DNA from: Gimesia sp.
Lineage (GTDB): Bacteria > Planctomycetota > Planctomycetia > Planctomycetales > Planctomycetaceae
Direction: 5' to 3'
Assembly: GCA_002706765.1 (NCBI GenBank)
Contig: PAJV01000032.1
Span: forward strand, 1 to 64,000
Length of the DNA: 64,000 bases
Part shown: piece after piece, positions 18,479 through 27,493 of the stretch
Layout: the number at the start of each line of letters is the position of its first letter
Numbering within the stretch: the first letter of the stretch is position 1
The notes under the pieces: generated by a model
The model's database searches: none
What the model was told of the DNA's origin: nothing
What the model saw: the letters and a program-made list of their open reading frames with translations, nothing else
Made by a program: the position numbers and the translations under genes

Positions 18479-20557
18479 TTATTTAGGTTTTCCCAGCTTG
18501 ACGGTCAGTTTTTCCCGCTTTCCTTCACGCATGACTGTCACTTCCACCTCTTCCCCGGGAGAGAACATGCGCAGCGCCAGGTCGAAGTCATCCAGCCCGT
18601 CGATTTTCGTTTTGCCCATTTTGATTATGGTGTCGCCGGCTTTCAGGCCTGCTTTATCAGCCGGGCTGCCAGGAGAGGCACCGGAGATGTGATATCCGGG
18701 CCCTTCGCCGCCAAAATCAGGAATACTGCCAAAGTAAGGGCGATTGCCGGAACGCATGGTGGTTGCCGGACGTTCAATTTTGACATACTCAGGACGCTTG
18801 GGATTTTCTGCAGTCGCAATGGCGATCTCTTCCAGGAAACCAACGACACGCTGCATGCCTGGAATATTGATTTTATCCCAGTCATCGGAGGGGCGATGGT
18901 AGTCGCTGTGTGTACCCGTAAAGAGATGGAGTACGGGGATCTGCTTACCATAGAACGAACTGTGATCACTGGGACCAAACCCTTCCGGTTTGAGTGACAG
19001 CTTCAAGTCGTATGTTTTTGCTGTTTCCTCAACCAGTTTTTCCCAGCGGGGCGCAGTACCGGTTCCGAATACCGTCAGTTTGTCATCGGTCAATCGTCCG
19101 ACCATATCCATATTGAGCATGGCCACCGTATTTTTGATATCAAAAACTGGATTCTTAACGTAATGTGCAGAGCCAATCAGCCCCCGTTCTTCGCCGGTAA
19201 ATGCAATAAAGACGATGCGCCGAGGTAGTGGTGTATGGCGCGCTGCCAGTCTACGGGCCAGTTCGATGAGCGCAACCGTCCCCGACGCGTTATCGTCGGC
19301 ACCGTTATGCACGTCGGTCGATTCCGGTGCCAGCGAGCCTTCGCCTCCATAGCCTACGTGATCGTAGTGGGCACCAATCACGATCGTTTCATCTGCATGT
19401 GGTCCTTTTCCTTCCAGCACACCAATCACATTCTTGATTTCCGTACGGATCTGCTCAACGGAAATCTCCCCTTTGGCTTTCCAGTCTGCCAGGGCAAAGC
19501 TTTCCGGTTTCAGATCTTTATCAATTTTCTGTTCCAGTTCCTGCAACGTGGGCTTGCCGGCTGCTTTGAACAACTGATTACAGGCAGCAATGGTGATATG
19601 GGCGATTGGGATGGAACGTCCGTCTCCACTGCCGGCATAACCGAACTCCATCAGTTTATCGAACTTCGCGTCTTTTAAGACCTGTCGTGCCTGTTGAATA
19701 TCGTGTAACGCTTTTTTGAGTTCGCGTTCGGCTTCTTCCTGTTTTTTCTCAGACGATTTTTCCCAGTTATCGGTCGCTGTAATCAGTTCTTCGATCGCAT
19801 CCTGTTCGAGTTCTTTGGCTTCTTTCTTATTTTCCTGAGTGGAATAGTCGTCATTCACGAACAGAATCGCTTTGGCCCCTTTGCCGAATGCCGTGCTGAC
19901 TTTATAACGCAGGGCAGCATAGCGGGAGATTCCATGTGCACCGGCAAACGGGCTGTTTTTATCTCCCTGTTGAGGAGTCCGACGCATGATGATCACAACT
20001 TTGTCTTTGACATCGAGATCGGCGTAATCATTGTACTTGAGATCATCGGCATCAATTCCATATCCGCAGAACACCAGTTCCGCATCAAATTTCCCCGATC
20101 CGCCAAAAGAACAGGAGCGAAAATCCTGATCGTATTTCAGGGGAATGGTTTTTCCATCGGGGCCCGTCAGTTCCAGTTGATTTGTGGGACCGAGTTTACT
20201 TCCCGTATTAATCGTAAATTTCTGGAAAGCAGTCTCTTCAACGACCTTCACGTTCAGTCCAGCCTGCTGGAATTCTTTCGCGATATAATCCGCGGCGAGG
20301 TTAATGCCCCGTGTATCGACGCCACGGCCTTCCAGTTCGTCAGAAGCCAGGTATTTGATAGCATCCAGCATGCGCTTTCCACTCACGGAGTCCGGTTCTG
20401 ACTGCGCTTTGATTTCCGGTTTGACTGGTGTGGCAGGAGTCTCGCCGAAAACAAGTGAAGACCCAGGGCTCAAAAGCAGGCCCAAGCCAATCAGGCTCGA
20501 TAGACAGGCTCGGAAAATAACAGGGGCCACATTGGATTTGATATTCCAGACAGACAT
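18479..20557 (-). CDS. Exported M28 family metallopeptidase with PDZ domain
   Basis: A 692-residue zinc aminopeptidase-like protein with an N-terminal signal (LSSLIGLGLLLSPGSSLVFG). A PA-like insert spans about 110-330 and contains a Lys/Glu-rich coiled coil at about 245-300. The M28 domain follows, with two-zinc ligands in order: His398 in GAHYDH, Asp421 in GADDNASG, Glu456-Glu457 in GEER, Asp484 in NMDMVGR, and His554 in YHRPSD. A PDZ domain (about 615-692, GSPADKAGLKAGDTI) closes the protein. It probably cleaves peptides in the periplasm. The coiled coil and PDZ domain may direct substrate choice or assembly. Single-gene unit. Confidence 0.9.
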   Translation of the reverse strand: MSVWNIKSNVAPVIFRACLSSLIGLGLLLSPGSSLVFGETPATPVKPEIKAQSEPDSVSGKRMLDAIKYLASDELEGRGVDTRGINLAADYIAKEFQQAGLNVKVVEETAFQKFTINTGSKLGPTNQLELTGPDGKTIPLKYDQDFRSCSFGGSGKFDAELVFCGYGIDADDLKYNDYADLDVKDKVVIIMRRTPQQGDKNSPFAGAHGISRYAALRYKVSTAFGKGAKAILFVNDDYSTQENKKEAKELEQDAIEELITATDNWEKSSEKKQEEAERELKKALHDIQQARQVLKDAKFDKLMEFGYAGSGDGRSIPIAHITIAACNQLFKAAGKPTLQELEQKIDKDLKPESFALADWKAKGEISVEQIRTEIKNVIGVLEGKGPHADETIVIGAHYDHVGYGGEGSLAPESTDVHNGADDNASGTVALIELARRLAARHTPLPRRIVFIAFTGEERGLIGSAHYVKNPVFDIKNTVAMLNMDMVGRLTDDKLTVFGTGTAPRWEKLVEETAKTYDLKLSLKPEGFGPSDHSSFYGKQIPVLHLFTGTHSDYHRPSDDWDKINIPGMQRVVGFLEEIAIATAENPKRPEYVKIERPATTMRSGNRPYFGSIPDFGGEGPGYHISGASPGSPADKAGLKAGDTIIKMGKTKIDGLDDFDLALRMFSPGEEVEVTVMREGKREKLTVKLGKPK

Positions 20558-20849
20558 AAAACCTCTTTCTCTTATCGATTTGTCTGTAAAACAGGTCAGT
20601 ACTATTACGCAAGCGGTGAGGCGAGTGTTGGAACGACTGGTCGGTTTCGACTGCCATGAGTGTGCTTTTATTCTATTTTCGCAATTGTCAGCCGGAATGG
20701 AAGTCAGTACACAGGGATAAATGGAAAATCAAAATGATGGTCAACTCATTTTCTCGATTGAATTTATGCCGAGCAGGCCTGAACTGGCGATTTGATTCGC
20801 GAACGGTTAGAGTTTATTTTTTCATGCAGATCTGAGACCCCGATTGATA

Positions 20850-22901
20850 ATGGAACCATCAATGGAGATACCCACAGCGACGCTCATTGACTGTGGTTTA
20901 CCAGCAGACAAAGCGAATCAGCTGGTTGATTTACTGAGGCAGATCCCTGTCCAGTCAGATGAGGAACTCTGGCGTTTTCTGACGACAGAAGTACTGACAC
21001 CGGAGATCCCTTTTGGTGTTCATCAGTTATTATACCAGCGGGTCTTTGCGGAACGTATTACTAACGGAAAGCCTGCCCCGGCCTGGTTTCCCGGGGAGAG
21101 GGAACTCCAGCAATCTCATCTTGCGGAATGGCGGGGCGATTTGAATCTGGCTGACTTTGACGCGGTCTACGACTGGTCGATTTCTAACCGGAACGATTTT
21201 ACATCAAAGTTAATCGACTCGCTGGGAATTCAATTTCGAGAGCCACCGCAGCAGATCATGGATTACAGTGCCGGTGTCGAGGAGGTTGAATGGCTCAGGG
21301 GAGCGACGCTGAATATTGTTGAATCGTGTCTGCGAGAGAAGTCAGATGAAACGGCGATCCTGTTTCAGCGTCATTTAGAAGAAGTACAGAGCCTCAGTTA
21401 TCGTGAACTCAGAGAACTGACGGCCCAGGTTGCCAACGGGTTATCGGAGGCAGGCATCGAACCGGGCGAACGTGTAGCGGTGATGCTGCCTATGACGCCG
21501 GAATCGGTGGCAATTTTTCTGGGAATCATTGCGGCCGGTTGCGTGGTTGTGACCATTGCAGACAGTTTCTCTGCCGAAGAAATGCAGGTGCGACTGAAAA
21601 TTACGAATCCCCGGCTGATCTTTATTCAGGATGTGATTTCGCGCAATGGACGTCAATTGCCTCTGTTTGCGAAACTGGAAATATTACCTGAGTTAGCGGC
21701 GGTTGTTCTTCCCGAATCGGAATCGCTGGCAGTCTCTCTGCGTGAACATGATCAACTCTGGTCAGATTTTCTCTCGGCCGATTCGGAATTGACCTGTGTA
21801 CCGCGTCAGACTGATGCTGAAACAACCATCCTGTTTTCTTCCGGAACAACAGGTAGCCCGAAAGGAATCCCCTGGGATCAGACAACGCCCATTAAATCAG
21901 CGGGGGACGGATACCTGCATCATGATATTCACGCGGGTGATGTTGTCTGCTGGCCGACCAACCTGGGCTGGATGATGGGGCCCTGGCTTGTGTATGCCTC
22001 CTTAATCAATGATGCCACTATTGCTCTGTCAGACTCCGTGCCCACCAGTCGCCGGTTTTGTGAATTTGTACAGAATGCGAATGTCACCATGCTGGGCCTG
22101 GTACCAAGTATCGTGTCGGCCTGGCGAAGTCAGGATGCGACCGCAGGTCTGGACTGGTCGCAGATTAAGGTCTTCAGCTCTACGGGGGAATGTTCAAATC
22201 CCGAGGATATGTTCTGGCTGATGTCACGTGCCGGCTACCGACCGGTAATTGAATACTGTGGCGGTACTGAAACCGGCGGAGGATATATCACGGGAACAGT
22301 TCTGAAGCCGGGGGTACCCGGTCTGTTCTCCTGTCCGGCACTCGGCTTTGAGTGGCTGTTATTGAATGAAGCTGGAGAGGAAACCAAGAACGGTGAAGTA
22401 TTTTTTGTGCCCCCGGTAATTGGACTCTCGACGCGATTGATTAACCGAAACCATCATGACGTTTATTTCGCTGATATTACGCCTGGTCCACAGGGACAGA
22501 CACTCCGCCGACATGGTGACCAGATTGAAGCGTTACCGGGCGGCTACTTTCGGGCCCATGGTCGCGTCGATGATGCCATGAATCTGGGAGGTATTAAAGT
22601 CAGCTGTGTTCAAATAGAAGAACTGCTGACGCAATCTACAGGAGTCAGAGAAGTCGCTGCCATCGCGGTTGCGCCACCTGGAGGGGGACCGGGCCAGCTC
22701 GTGATTTTTGTGGTGATGCAAAATAGAGACTCCTTTATTGCGGCAGACCTAATGCAGGAGATGCAGCAGATGATTCGCAGTCAACTCAATCCTCTTTTCA
22801 AAATACATGCCGTCCGTGAAATTGAACAACTACCCCGCACAGCCTCCAATAAAGTGATGCGTCGGAAATTGCGTGATTTATACCAGAGTGAGGAATTATG
22901 A
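20850..22901 (+). CDS. AMP-forming acyl-CoA synthetase (AAE17/18-like or acetoacetyl-CoA synthetase-like)
   Basis: A 683-residue adenylate-forming enzyme that would activate a carboxylic acid to its CoA thioester. The P-loop FSSGTTGSPKG lies at about 326-336, with CWPTNLGWMMGP and CGGTETGGGY downstream. The HGD..GR..D hinge and the C-terminal Lys in TASNKVMRR are present. The IPW after the P-loop and the WPTNLGWMMGPW segment recall plant peroxisomal AAE17/18 from memory more than acetyl-CoA synthetase. Start ATG 20850 has a weak ribosome site; TTG 20844 and ATG 20862 are alternatives. First gene of a four-gene operon: its stop overlaps the thioesterase-like thiolase start by 4 bases. The substrate is inferred to be acetoacetate or a short-chain acid. 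Confidence 0.8.
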   Translation: MEPSMEIPTATLIDCGLPADKANQLVDLLRQIPVQSDEELWRFLTTEVLTPEIPFGVHQLLYQRVFAERITNGKPAPAWFPGERELQQSHLAEWRGDLNLADFDAVYDWSISNRNDFTSKLIDSLGIQFREPPQQIMDYSAGVEEVEWLRGATLNIVESCLREKSDETAILFQRHLEEVQSLSYRELRELTAQVANGLSEAGIEPGERVAVMLPMTPESVAIFLGIIAAGCVVVTIADSFSAEEMQVRLKITNPRLIFIQDVISRNGRQLPLFAKLEILPELAAVVLPESESLAVSLREHDQLWSDFLSADSELTCVPRQTDAETTILFSSGTTGSPKGIPWDQTTPIKSAGDGYLHHDIHAGDVVCWPTNLGWMMGPWLVYASLINDATIALSDSVPTSRRFCEFVQNANVTMLGLVPSIVSAWRSQDATAGLDWSQIKVFSSTGECSNPEDMFWLMSRAGYRPVIEYCGGTETGGGYITGTVLKPGVPGLFSCPALGFEWLLLNEAGEETKNGEVFFVPPVIGLSTRLINRNHHDVYFADITPGPQGQTLRRHGDQIEALPGGYFRAHGRVDDAMNLGGIKVSCVQIEELLTQSTGVREVAAIAVAPPGGGPGQLVIFVVMQNRDSFIAADLMQEMQQMIRSQLNPLFKIHAVREIEQLPRTASNKVMRRKLRDLYQSEEL

Positions 22902-24094
22902 GTCAGCAGAAACAGACCAGGGTGGCCGTACTCAGTGCCGCCCGCACTCCCATCGGTTCTTTTAACGGCGTGTTCAAAGATCTTTCAGCAGTCAAGCTGG
23001 GGACGATTGTTGCAAAGGAAACATTGAAACGTGGCCAACTGAGTGCCTCACAGATCGATGAAGTATTCCTGGGGCAGGTATTTACTGCCGGGTGTGGCAT
23101 GAACCCGGCCCGGCAGGTGGCGCTCAATGCAGGAATGCCCTTCGGTGTGCCGGCTACCACTGTGAATATGGTATGTGGTTCCGGGTTGAAATCAGTGGCG
23201 TTGGGTGTGCAGTCGATTTTGTGTGGCAATGCCCGTATTGTCCTGGCAGGGGGTATGGAAAGCATGAGCAACGCTCCCTACCTGCTGCAGGGAGCCCGCA
23301 GTGGTTTCCGGATGGGAAATCAGCAATTGGTCGACTCGATGATTCACGATGCCCTGTGGGATGCCTTTTACGACTGTCATATGGGGATGACGGCAGAGAA
23401 TCTTTCCGAAAAATATGATATCTCCCGCGAGGAACAGGATCGCTATGCCCTGCAGAGTCAGGCACGCTGCCAGGCAGCAATCGAAGCGGGAAAATTTATG
23501 GACGAGATCGTGAGCGTTCCCGTCACGAACAGGAAAAAAGAAACAACTCTCATTTCGCAGGATGAATACCCGCGCAAAGAGACCAGTTATGAAACGATTT
23601 CCTGTCTCAAACCTGCATTTAAACCCGAGGGAACTGTCACTGCTGCTAACTCCTCCGGCATCAATGACGGTGCCGCCACCCTGCTGATTGCTGAAGAACG
23701 TTTTGTCGCCGAACATCGTCTACAGCCGCTGGCCTGGATTCGCGCGTTTTCCAATGTGGGGCTCGACCCGCAATTCATGGGCATGGGGCCTGCGCATGCA
23801 GTGACTGCATTATTGAAAGCAGAAAAACTTTCCATGGCGGAGATTGGTCTACTGGAAGTCAACGAAGCATTTGCGGCTCAGACGCTGGCAGTTGGTAAAT
23901 CACTGAGCTGGGAAGAGGAGCGGGTCAATGTCAACGGCGGGGCGATTGCCCTGGGACATCCACTGGGTGCCAGTGGGGCGCGAATTGCGGTGAGTCTATT
24001 ACATGAGATGCAGAAACAGAGAACCCAACGGGGTATTGCCTCGCTGTGTATCGGTGGCGGCATGGGGATTGCCATGTTGTTCGAAGCGACCTGA
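22898..24094 (+). CDS. Acetyl-CoA C-acetyltransferase (thiolase)
   Basis: A 398-residue degradative/biosynthetic thiolase. The acylated Cys93 sits in MVCGSGLKSV, with the second-half motifs NEAFAAQ, GGAIALGHPLGASGAR and the C-terminal Cys in CIGGGMG. It splits acetoacetyl-CoA into two acetyl-CoA, or runs in reverse to start polyhydroxybutyrate synthesis. ATGA overlap with the synthetase stop shows translational coupling. Downstream is the 3-hydroxyacyl-CoA dehydrogenase. Function is firm; chain length preference is inferred from the operon. Confidence 0.93.
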   Translation: MSQQKQTRVAVLSAARTPIGSFNGVFKDLSAVKLGTIVAKETLKRGQLSASQIDEVFLGQVFTAGCGMNPARQVALNAGMPFGVPATTVNMVCGSGLKSVALGVQSILCGNARIVLAGGMESMSNAPYLLQGARSGFRMGNQQLVDSMIHDALWDAFYDCHMGMTAENLSEKYDISREEQDRYALQSQARCQAAIEAGKFMDEIVSVPVTNRKKETTLISQDEYPRKETSYETISCLKPAFKPEGTVTAANSSGINDGAATLLIAEERFVAEHRLQPLAWIRAFSNVGLDPQFMGMGPAHAVTALLKAEKLSMAEIGLLEVNEAFAAQTLAVGKSLSWEEERVNVNGGAIALGHPLGASGARIAVSLLHEMQKQRTQRGIASLCIGGGMGIAMLFEAT

Positions 24095-24126
24095 TCAGCT
24101 GAGTCGAAGATGAAAGCGAAAGAATC

Positions 24127-25062
24127 ATGCAGGAAATTGGAATTCTGGGAGCAGGGTTAATCGGTGCCAGCTGGGCGACATTCTTTGCAGCGCAGGGACT
24201 GCCGGTCCGTATCTACGATGTGAATGACCATGTCAAGCAGCAGGCGCTGGATCAGTCAGTCAAGAATCTACAGCGTCTGGCTGATCTGGAGCTTCTCACT
24301 CAGCAGGCTGCAGCAACTGCGCAGGGGAATCTGAAATCTGTCGACTCGCTGGCGGAATTGCTCCTCGATGTGGAATATGTACAGGAATCCGTGATCGAAG
24401 ATTATGAAATCAAAGCAGACGTGTACCGGGAGTTCGAGCAACACGCACCGGACACAGCGATTCTGGGCAGCAGTTCATCGGGACTCTTGATGACACGGAT
24501 GCAGTCCGTGATGCAGCATCCCGGACGGGCATTAATCGCGCATCCCTTCAATCCGCCTCACCTGATCCCGCTGGTGGAACTGGTTCCCGGTGATCAGACT
24601 GCGGTTGCGACACTGCAAACCGTCAAAGAATTTTTTCTGAAACTGGGCAAACATCCCGTGGTCTTAAACAGGGAAGTGCCCGGTCACATTGCCAATCGAC
24701 TGGCGGCTGCAGTCTGGAGGGAATCACTGGCATTACTGGATGCGGGAGTAGCCAGTGTGGAAGATATTGACGCCGCACTCTGCCAGGGTCCGGGTCTGCG
24801 GTGGGCGCTGATGGGGCAGCATCTGATTTACGAACTCGGCGGGGGCACAGGTGGCTATCAGAAATTTATTGACACAATCGGAGCTTCTTTTGAAGCATAC
24901 TGGGAAGATATGGAGCACTGGACGCGCATCCCTGAGTCCGCAAAGCAGAAGGCCGTTTCCGGTACGCAGTCTTATTTGAATCAGAAAAGCCCGGGCGAAT
25001 GGGCTGCCTGGAGAGATGAGAAACTGGCCCGCATTCAACAGATCTTACGTGAGGAAAAGTGA
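24127..25062 (+). CDS. 3-hydroxyacyl-CoA dehydrogenase family protein
   Basis: A 311-residue NAD-dependent dehydrogenase. The Rossmann motif GAGLIG is at residues 8-13, the family HPFNPPHLIPLVE at about 139-151, and a C-terminal helical domain carries GPGLRWALMG. That last motif is closer to L-carnitine dehydrogenase and lambda-crystallin-type enzymes than to classic 3-hydroxybutyryl-CoA dehydrogenase, so the substrate could be a small 3-hydroxy acid such as carnitine or a CoA ester. It lies 32 bases after the thiolase and overlaps the next gene by one base (TGATG). Confidence 0.85.
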   Translation: MQEIGILGAGLIGASWATFFAAQGLPVRIYDVNDHVKQQALDQSVKNLQRLADLELLTQQAAATAQGNLKSVDSLAELLLDVEYVQESVIEDYEIKADVYREFEQHAPDTAILGSSSSGLLMTRMQSVMQHPGRALIAHPFNPPHLIPLVELVPGDQTAVATLQTVKEFFLKLGKHPVVLNREVPGHIANRLAAAVWRESLALLDAGVASVEDIDAALCQGPGLRWALMGQHLIYELGGGTGGYQKFIDTIGASFEAYWEDMEHWTRIPESAKQKAVSGTQSYLNQKSPGEWAAWRDEKLARIQQILREEK

Positions 25063-25829
25063 TGTCTGCACCTCGAACTGCCCTGATTACTGGAGCTGCC
25101 AGTGGTATCGGCGCTGAGATTGCGCAAACTCTGTTTCATGAAGGTTATCATGTGGTGATTGCTGACCGGAATGAACCCGATTACCTTGCAAACCTCAGCG
25201 CAAGTGATCGGCGAATAAGGTTTATCTCTACGGATCTCTCACAACAGGCTGACTGTCAGTCGCTGGTCGAACAATCGATCACTGAGTTTGGAGTGATTGA
25301 CATTCTGGTCAATAATGCCGGTTTTCAGCACGTGGCACCATTGGAAGAGTTTCCCGAAGCCACATGGGACAACATGCTGCAGGTCATGCTGACCGCCCCG
25401 TTTCTGTTGACAAAATATGTCTTTCCGGGAATGAAGCAGCAGGGTTGGGGCCGCATCATTAATATGGGATCAATTCACTCGCAGGTGGCGTCGCTCAATA
25501 AAGCCGGTTATATCGCGGCAAAGCATGGTCTGGCAGGGCTGACAAAAACAACGGCTCTGGAAGGGGGGCCCTATCAGATCACCGCGAATCTCATTTGTCC
25601 AGCTTACGTAAGGACGCCTCTGGTGGAACGGCAGATCGCTGCGCAGGCAGAGACGCTGGGCATCAGTGTGGAGCAGGTCGAAAGCGAGGTTTTTCTCAAA
25701 GCCTCCGCGACGGGCAAAATGATCGAACCTGCTGAAGTGGCTGCGATGGTCTGCTTTCTATGCTCTGACCAGGCAAAATCAATTACCGGCGCCAGCTGGA
25801 CCATCGATGGCGGTTGGACTGCACAATAA
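25062..25829 (+). CDS. bdhA: 3-hydroxybutyrate dehydrogenase (SDR family)
   Basis: A 255-residue short-chain dehydrogenase that interconverts (R)-3-hydroxybutyrate and acetoacetate. The cofactor motif TGAASGIG is at the N-terminus, NNAG follows, the catalytic Ser is in MGSIHS and Tyr/Lys in YIAAKHG. The stretch ICPAYVRTPLVERQI and the GLTKTTALE segment match the 3-hydroxybutyrate dehydrogenase subgroup. Start ATG 25062 is preferred to the GTG three bases earlier because GAGGA lies 6 bases before it. As the last gene of the operon it would deliver acetoacetate to the synthetase and thiolase. Confidence 0.88.
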   Translation: MSAPRTALITGAASGIGAEIAQTLFHEGYHVVIADRNEPDYLANLSASDRRIRFISTDLSQQADCQSLVEQSITEFGVIDILVNNAGFQHVAPLEEFPEATWDNMLQVMLTAPFLLTKYVFPGMKQQGWGRIINMGSIHSQVASLNKAGYIAAKHGLAGLTKTTALEGGPYQITANLICPAYVRTPLVERQIAAQAETLGISVEQVESEVFLKASATGKMIEPAEVAAMVCFLCSDQAKSITGASWTIDGGWTAQ

Positions 25830-25874
25830 ACCTGCTTATCGCGCGCTGTCAGTCACCTGGTTCTCTCGAAGTTG

Positions 25875-25952
25875 ATGGAATACTTTACCAATACCGGACG
25901 TCCGACGATGCTGGTCCCCCACGGTCGCATTATGCATGAACTGTTTACCTGA
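25875..25952 (+). pseudogene. Remnant of a DUF1501 protein C-terminus
   Basis: A 25-codon frame reads EYFTNTGRPTMLVPHGRIM then HELFT-stop. It aligns, residue for residue in spacing, with the C-terminus of the intact DUF1501 gene in this window (40728-42107), which ends YFLDHSGRPVAAIDHGEVI then HELF-stop. Shared residues are YF, GRP, HG, and HELF. No other part of a DUF1501 gene is found nearby; the upstream frame runs into the bdhA stop. The simplest reading is a decayed gene whose tail remains. A short chance match cannot be excluded. Confidence 0.5.
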
Positions 25953-26123
25953 ACTCGACTGGAATCAGTGCTTCTCTCTGTCCTCACGGGATGGCTATGA
26001 TTGATTTGTATCAGAGACTGCGGTCTAATTAAGATCTGGTGAAGTGACAGGTAATCGTTAACTTAAACTGATGCAAAAGATTTTTTGACCTGCATTAGTT
26101 GCTCCCGGGAACGAGGCTGCTCC

Positions 26124-27464
26124 GTGGCAAAGATTCTGGTCATCGCTCTATCTGTGTTGGTAATTCTGCCAGCGGTACTCACCGCAGAGAACACCATTGG
26201 GAAACCTAACATTGTGTTAATTATGGCGGATGATTTAGGGTATGGAGACTTGAGCTGTTATGGGAGTCAGAATGGTAAAACACCCCATCTGGATCAGCTT
26301 GCTGCCAGGGGAATGCGTTTCACCGACTTTCATTCAAGTGGAGCAGTCTGCAGTCCCACGCGGGCCGGTTTATTGACCGGGCGCTATCAGCAGAGAGCGG
26401 GCATTGATGGCGTGGTCTATGCGGATCCCCGGAAGAACCGACATCATGGACTTCAGAAAAATGAGATCACGCTGGCGCAATGCCTGCAGGATGCGGGGTA
26501 TCAGACGGGCATGTTTGGTAAATGGCATCTGGGTTATCAAAGGCAGTACAATCCGACGTTTCGCGGTTTTCAGCACTTTGTGGGTTATGTGAGCGGCAAT
26601 GTCGACTACTTCGCTCATCTGGATGGAACAGGAGTGTTTGACTGGTGGCATAATGCCGAGTTGAACCGTGCAGAGCAGGGCTACGTAACTCATTTGATCA
26701 ATGACCATGCGGTCAATTTTATCCGTCAGCAGCGAGAGAAACCTTTTTTTGTTTATATCGCGCATGAAGCCGTGCATTCTCCCTACCAGGGACCCGGGGA
26801 TCAACCGATGCGAAAAGAGGGGGTGGGGGATATCAAATCTGCCCGACGAAAAGATATCGCCAATGCCTACCGTGAGATGAATACGGAAATGGATAAAGGC
26901 ATTGGTCAGGTCGTCAACGTCCTGAAAGAACTGAACCTGACGGAGAATACATTCCTGTTCTTTCTATCCGATAATGGTGCGAATAAAAATGGTTCGAATG
27001 GAATACTGCGTGGTTTCAAAGGGAGCCTCTGGGAAGGCGGGCATCGTGTGCCAGCCATCGCTTGCTGGCCCGGTCAGATTCCCGCAGGAACCGTTTGTGA
27101 TGAAACCGTCATCAGTATCGATCTGATGCCCACGATTCTGGAATTGTCGGACGCGAAAGTCCCCGCTGGTCATAAACTGGATGGTGTCAGTCTGGTCGCC
27201 CTGTTAAAGCAACAGCAATCATTAACGCCTCGACAGATCTTCTGGGAATACAATGGTAAATCTGCGGTGAGACAGGGACCCTGGAAACTGATCATGAATC
27301 AGACTCGTCAGGAACCGGTCGAGTTGTACGATCTCAGTCGAGATATGACAGAATCAGAAAATCTGAGTGAATTGCAGCCCCGCCGTGTTCAGCAAATGCA
27401 GTCTGCACTCGCTGACTGGAAAACAGAAGTGCAGCAGACGGCAACACCTCAACCTGAAAAATAA
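26124..27464 (+). CDS. Exported arylsulfatase-type sulfatase
   Basis: A 446-residue sulfatase of the alkaline phosphatase superfamily. The N-terminal hydrophobic segment (AKILVIALSVLVILPAVLT) is a signal peptide. ADDLGYGD gives the first metal ligands, CSPTRAG is the C-x-P-x-R activation motif whose Cys is turned to formylglycine, and FGKWHLG and LSDNGA complete the active site. Start GTG 26124 is chosen because CGAGG lies about 8 bases before it and the signal peptide then begins properly; the TTG at 26085 adds a non-signal tail. It heads a cluster of exported hydrolases 29 bases before the next gene. The sulfated substrate is unknown. Confidence 0.92.
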   Translation: MAKILVIALSVLVILPAVLTAENTIGKPNIVLIMADDLGYGDLSCYGSQNGKTPHLDQLAARGMRFTDFHSSGAVCSPTRAGLLTGRYQQRAGIDGVVYADPRKNRHHGLQKNEITLAQCLQDAGYQTGMFGKWHLGYQRQYNPTFRGFQHFVGYVSGNVDYFAHLDGTGVFDWWHNAELNRAEQGYVTHLINDHAVNFIRQQREKPFFVYIAHEAVHSPYQGPGDQPMRKEGVGDIKSARRKDIANAYREMNTEMDKGIGQVVNVLKELNLTENTFLFFLSDNGANKNGSNGILRGFKGSLWEGGHRVPAIACWPGQIPAGTVCDETVISIDLMPTILELSDAKVPAGHKLDGVSLVALLKQQQSLTPRQIFWEYNGKSAVRQGPWKLIMNQTRQEPVELYDLSRDMTESENLSELQPRRVQQMQSALADWKTEVQQTATPQPEK

Positions 27465-27493
27465 ACTTTAAACTGCTGGCAGGAGAACCAAAG

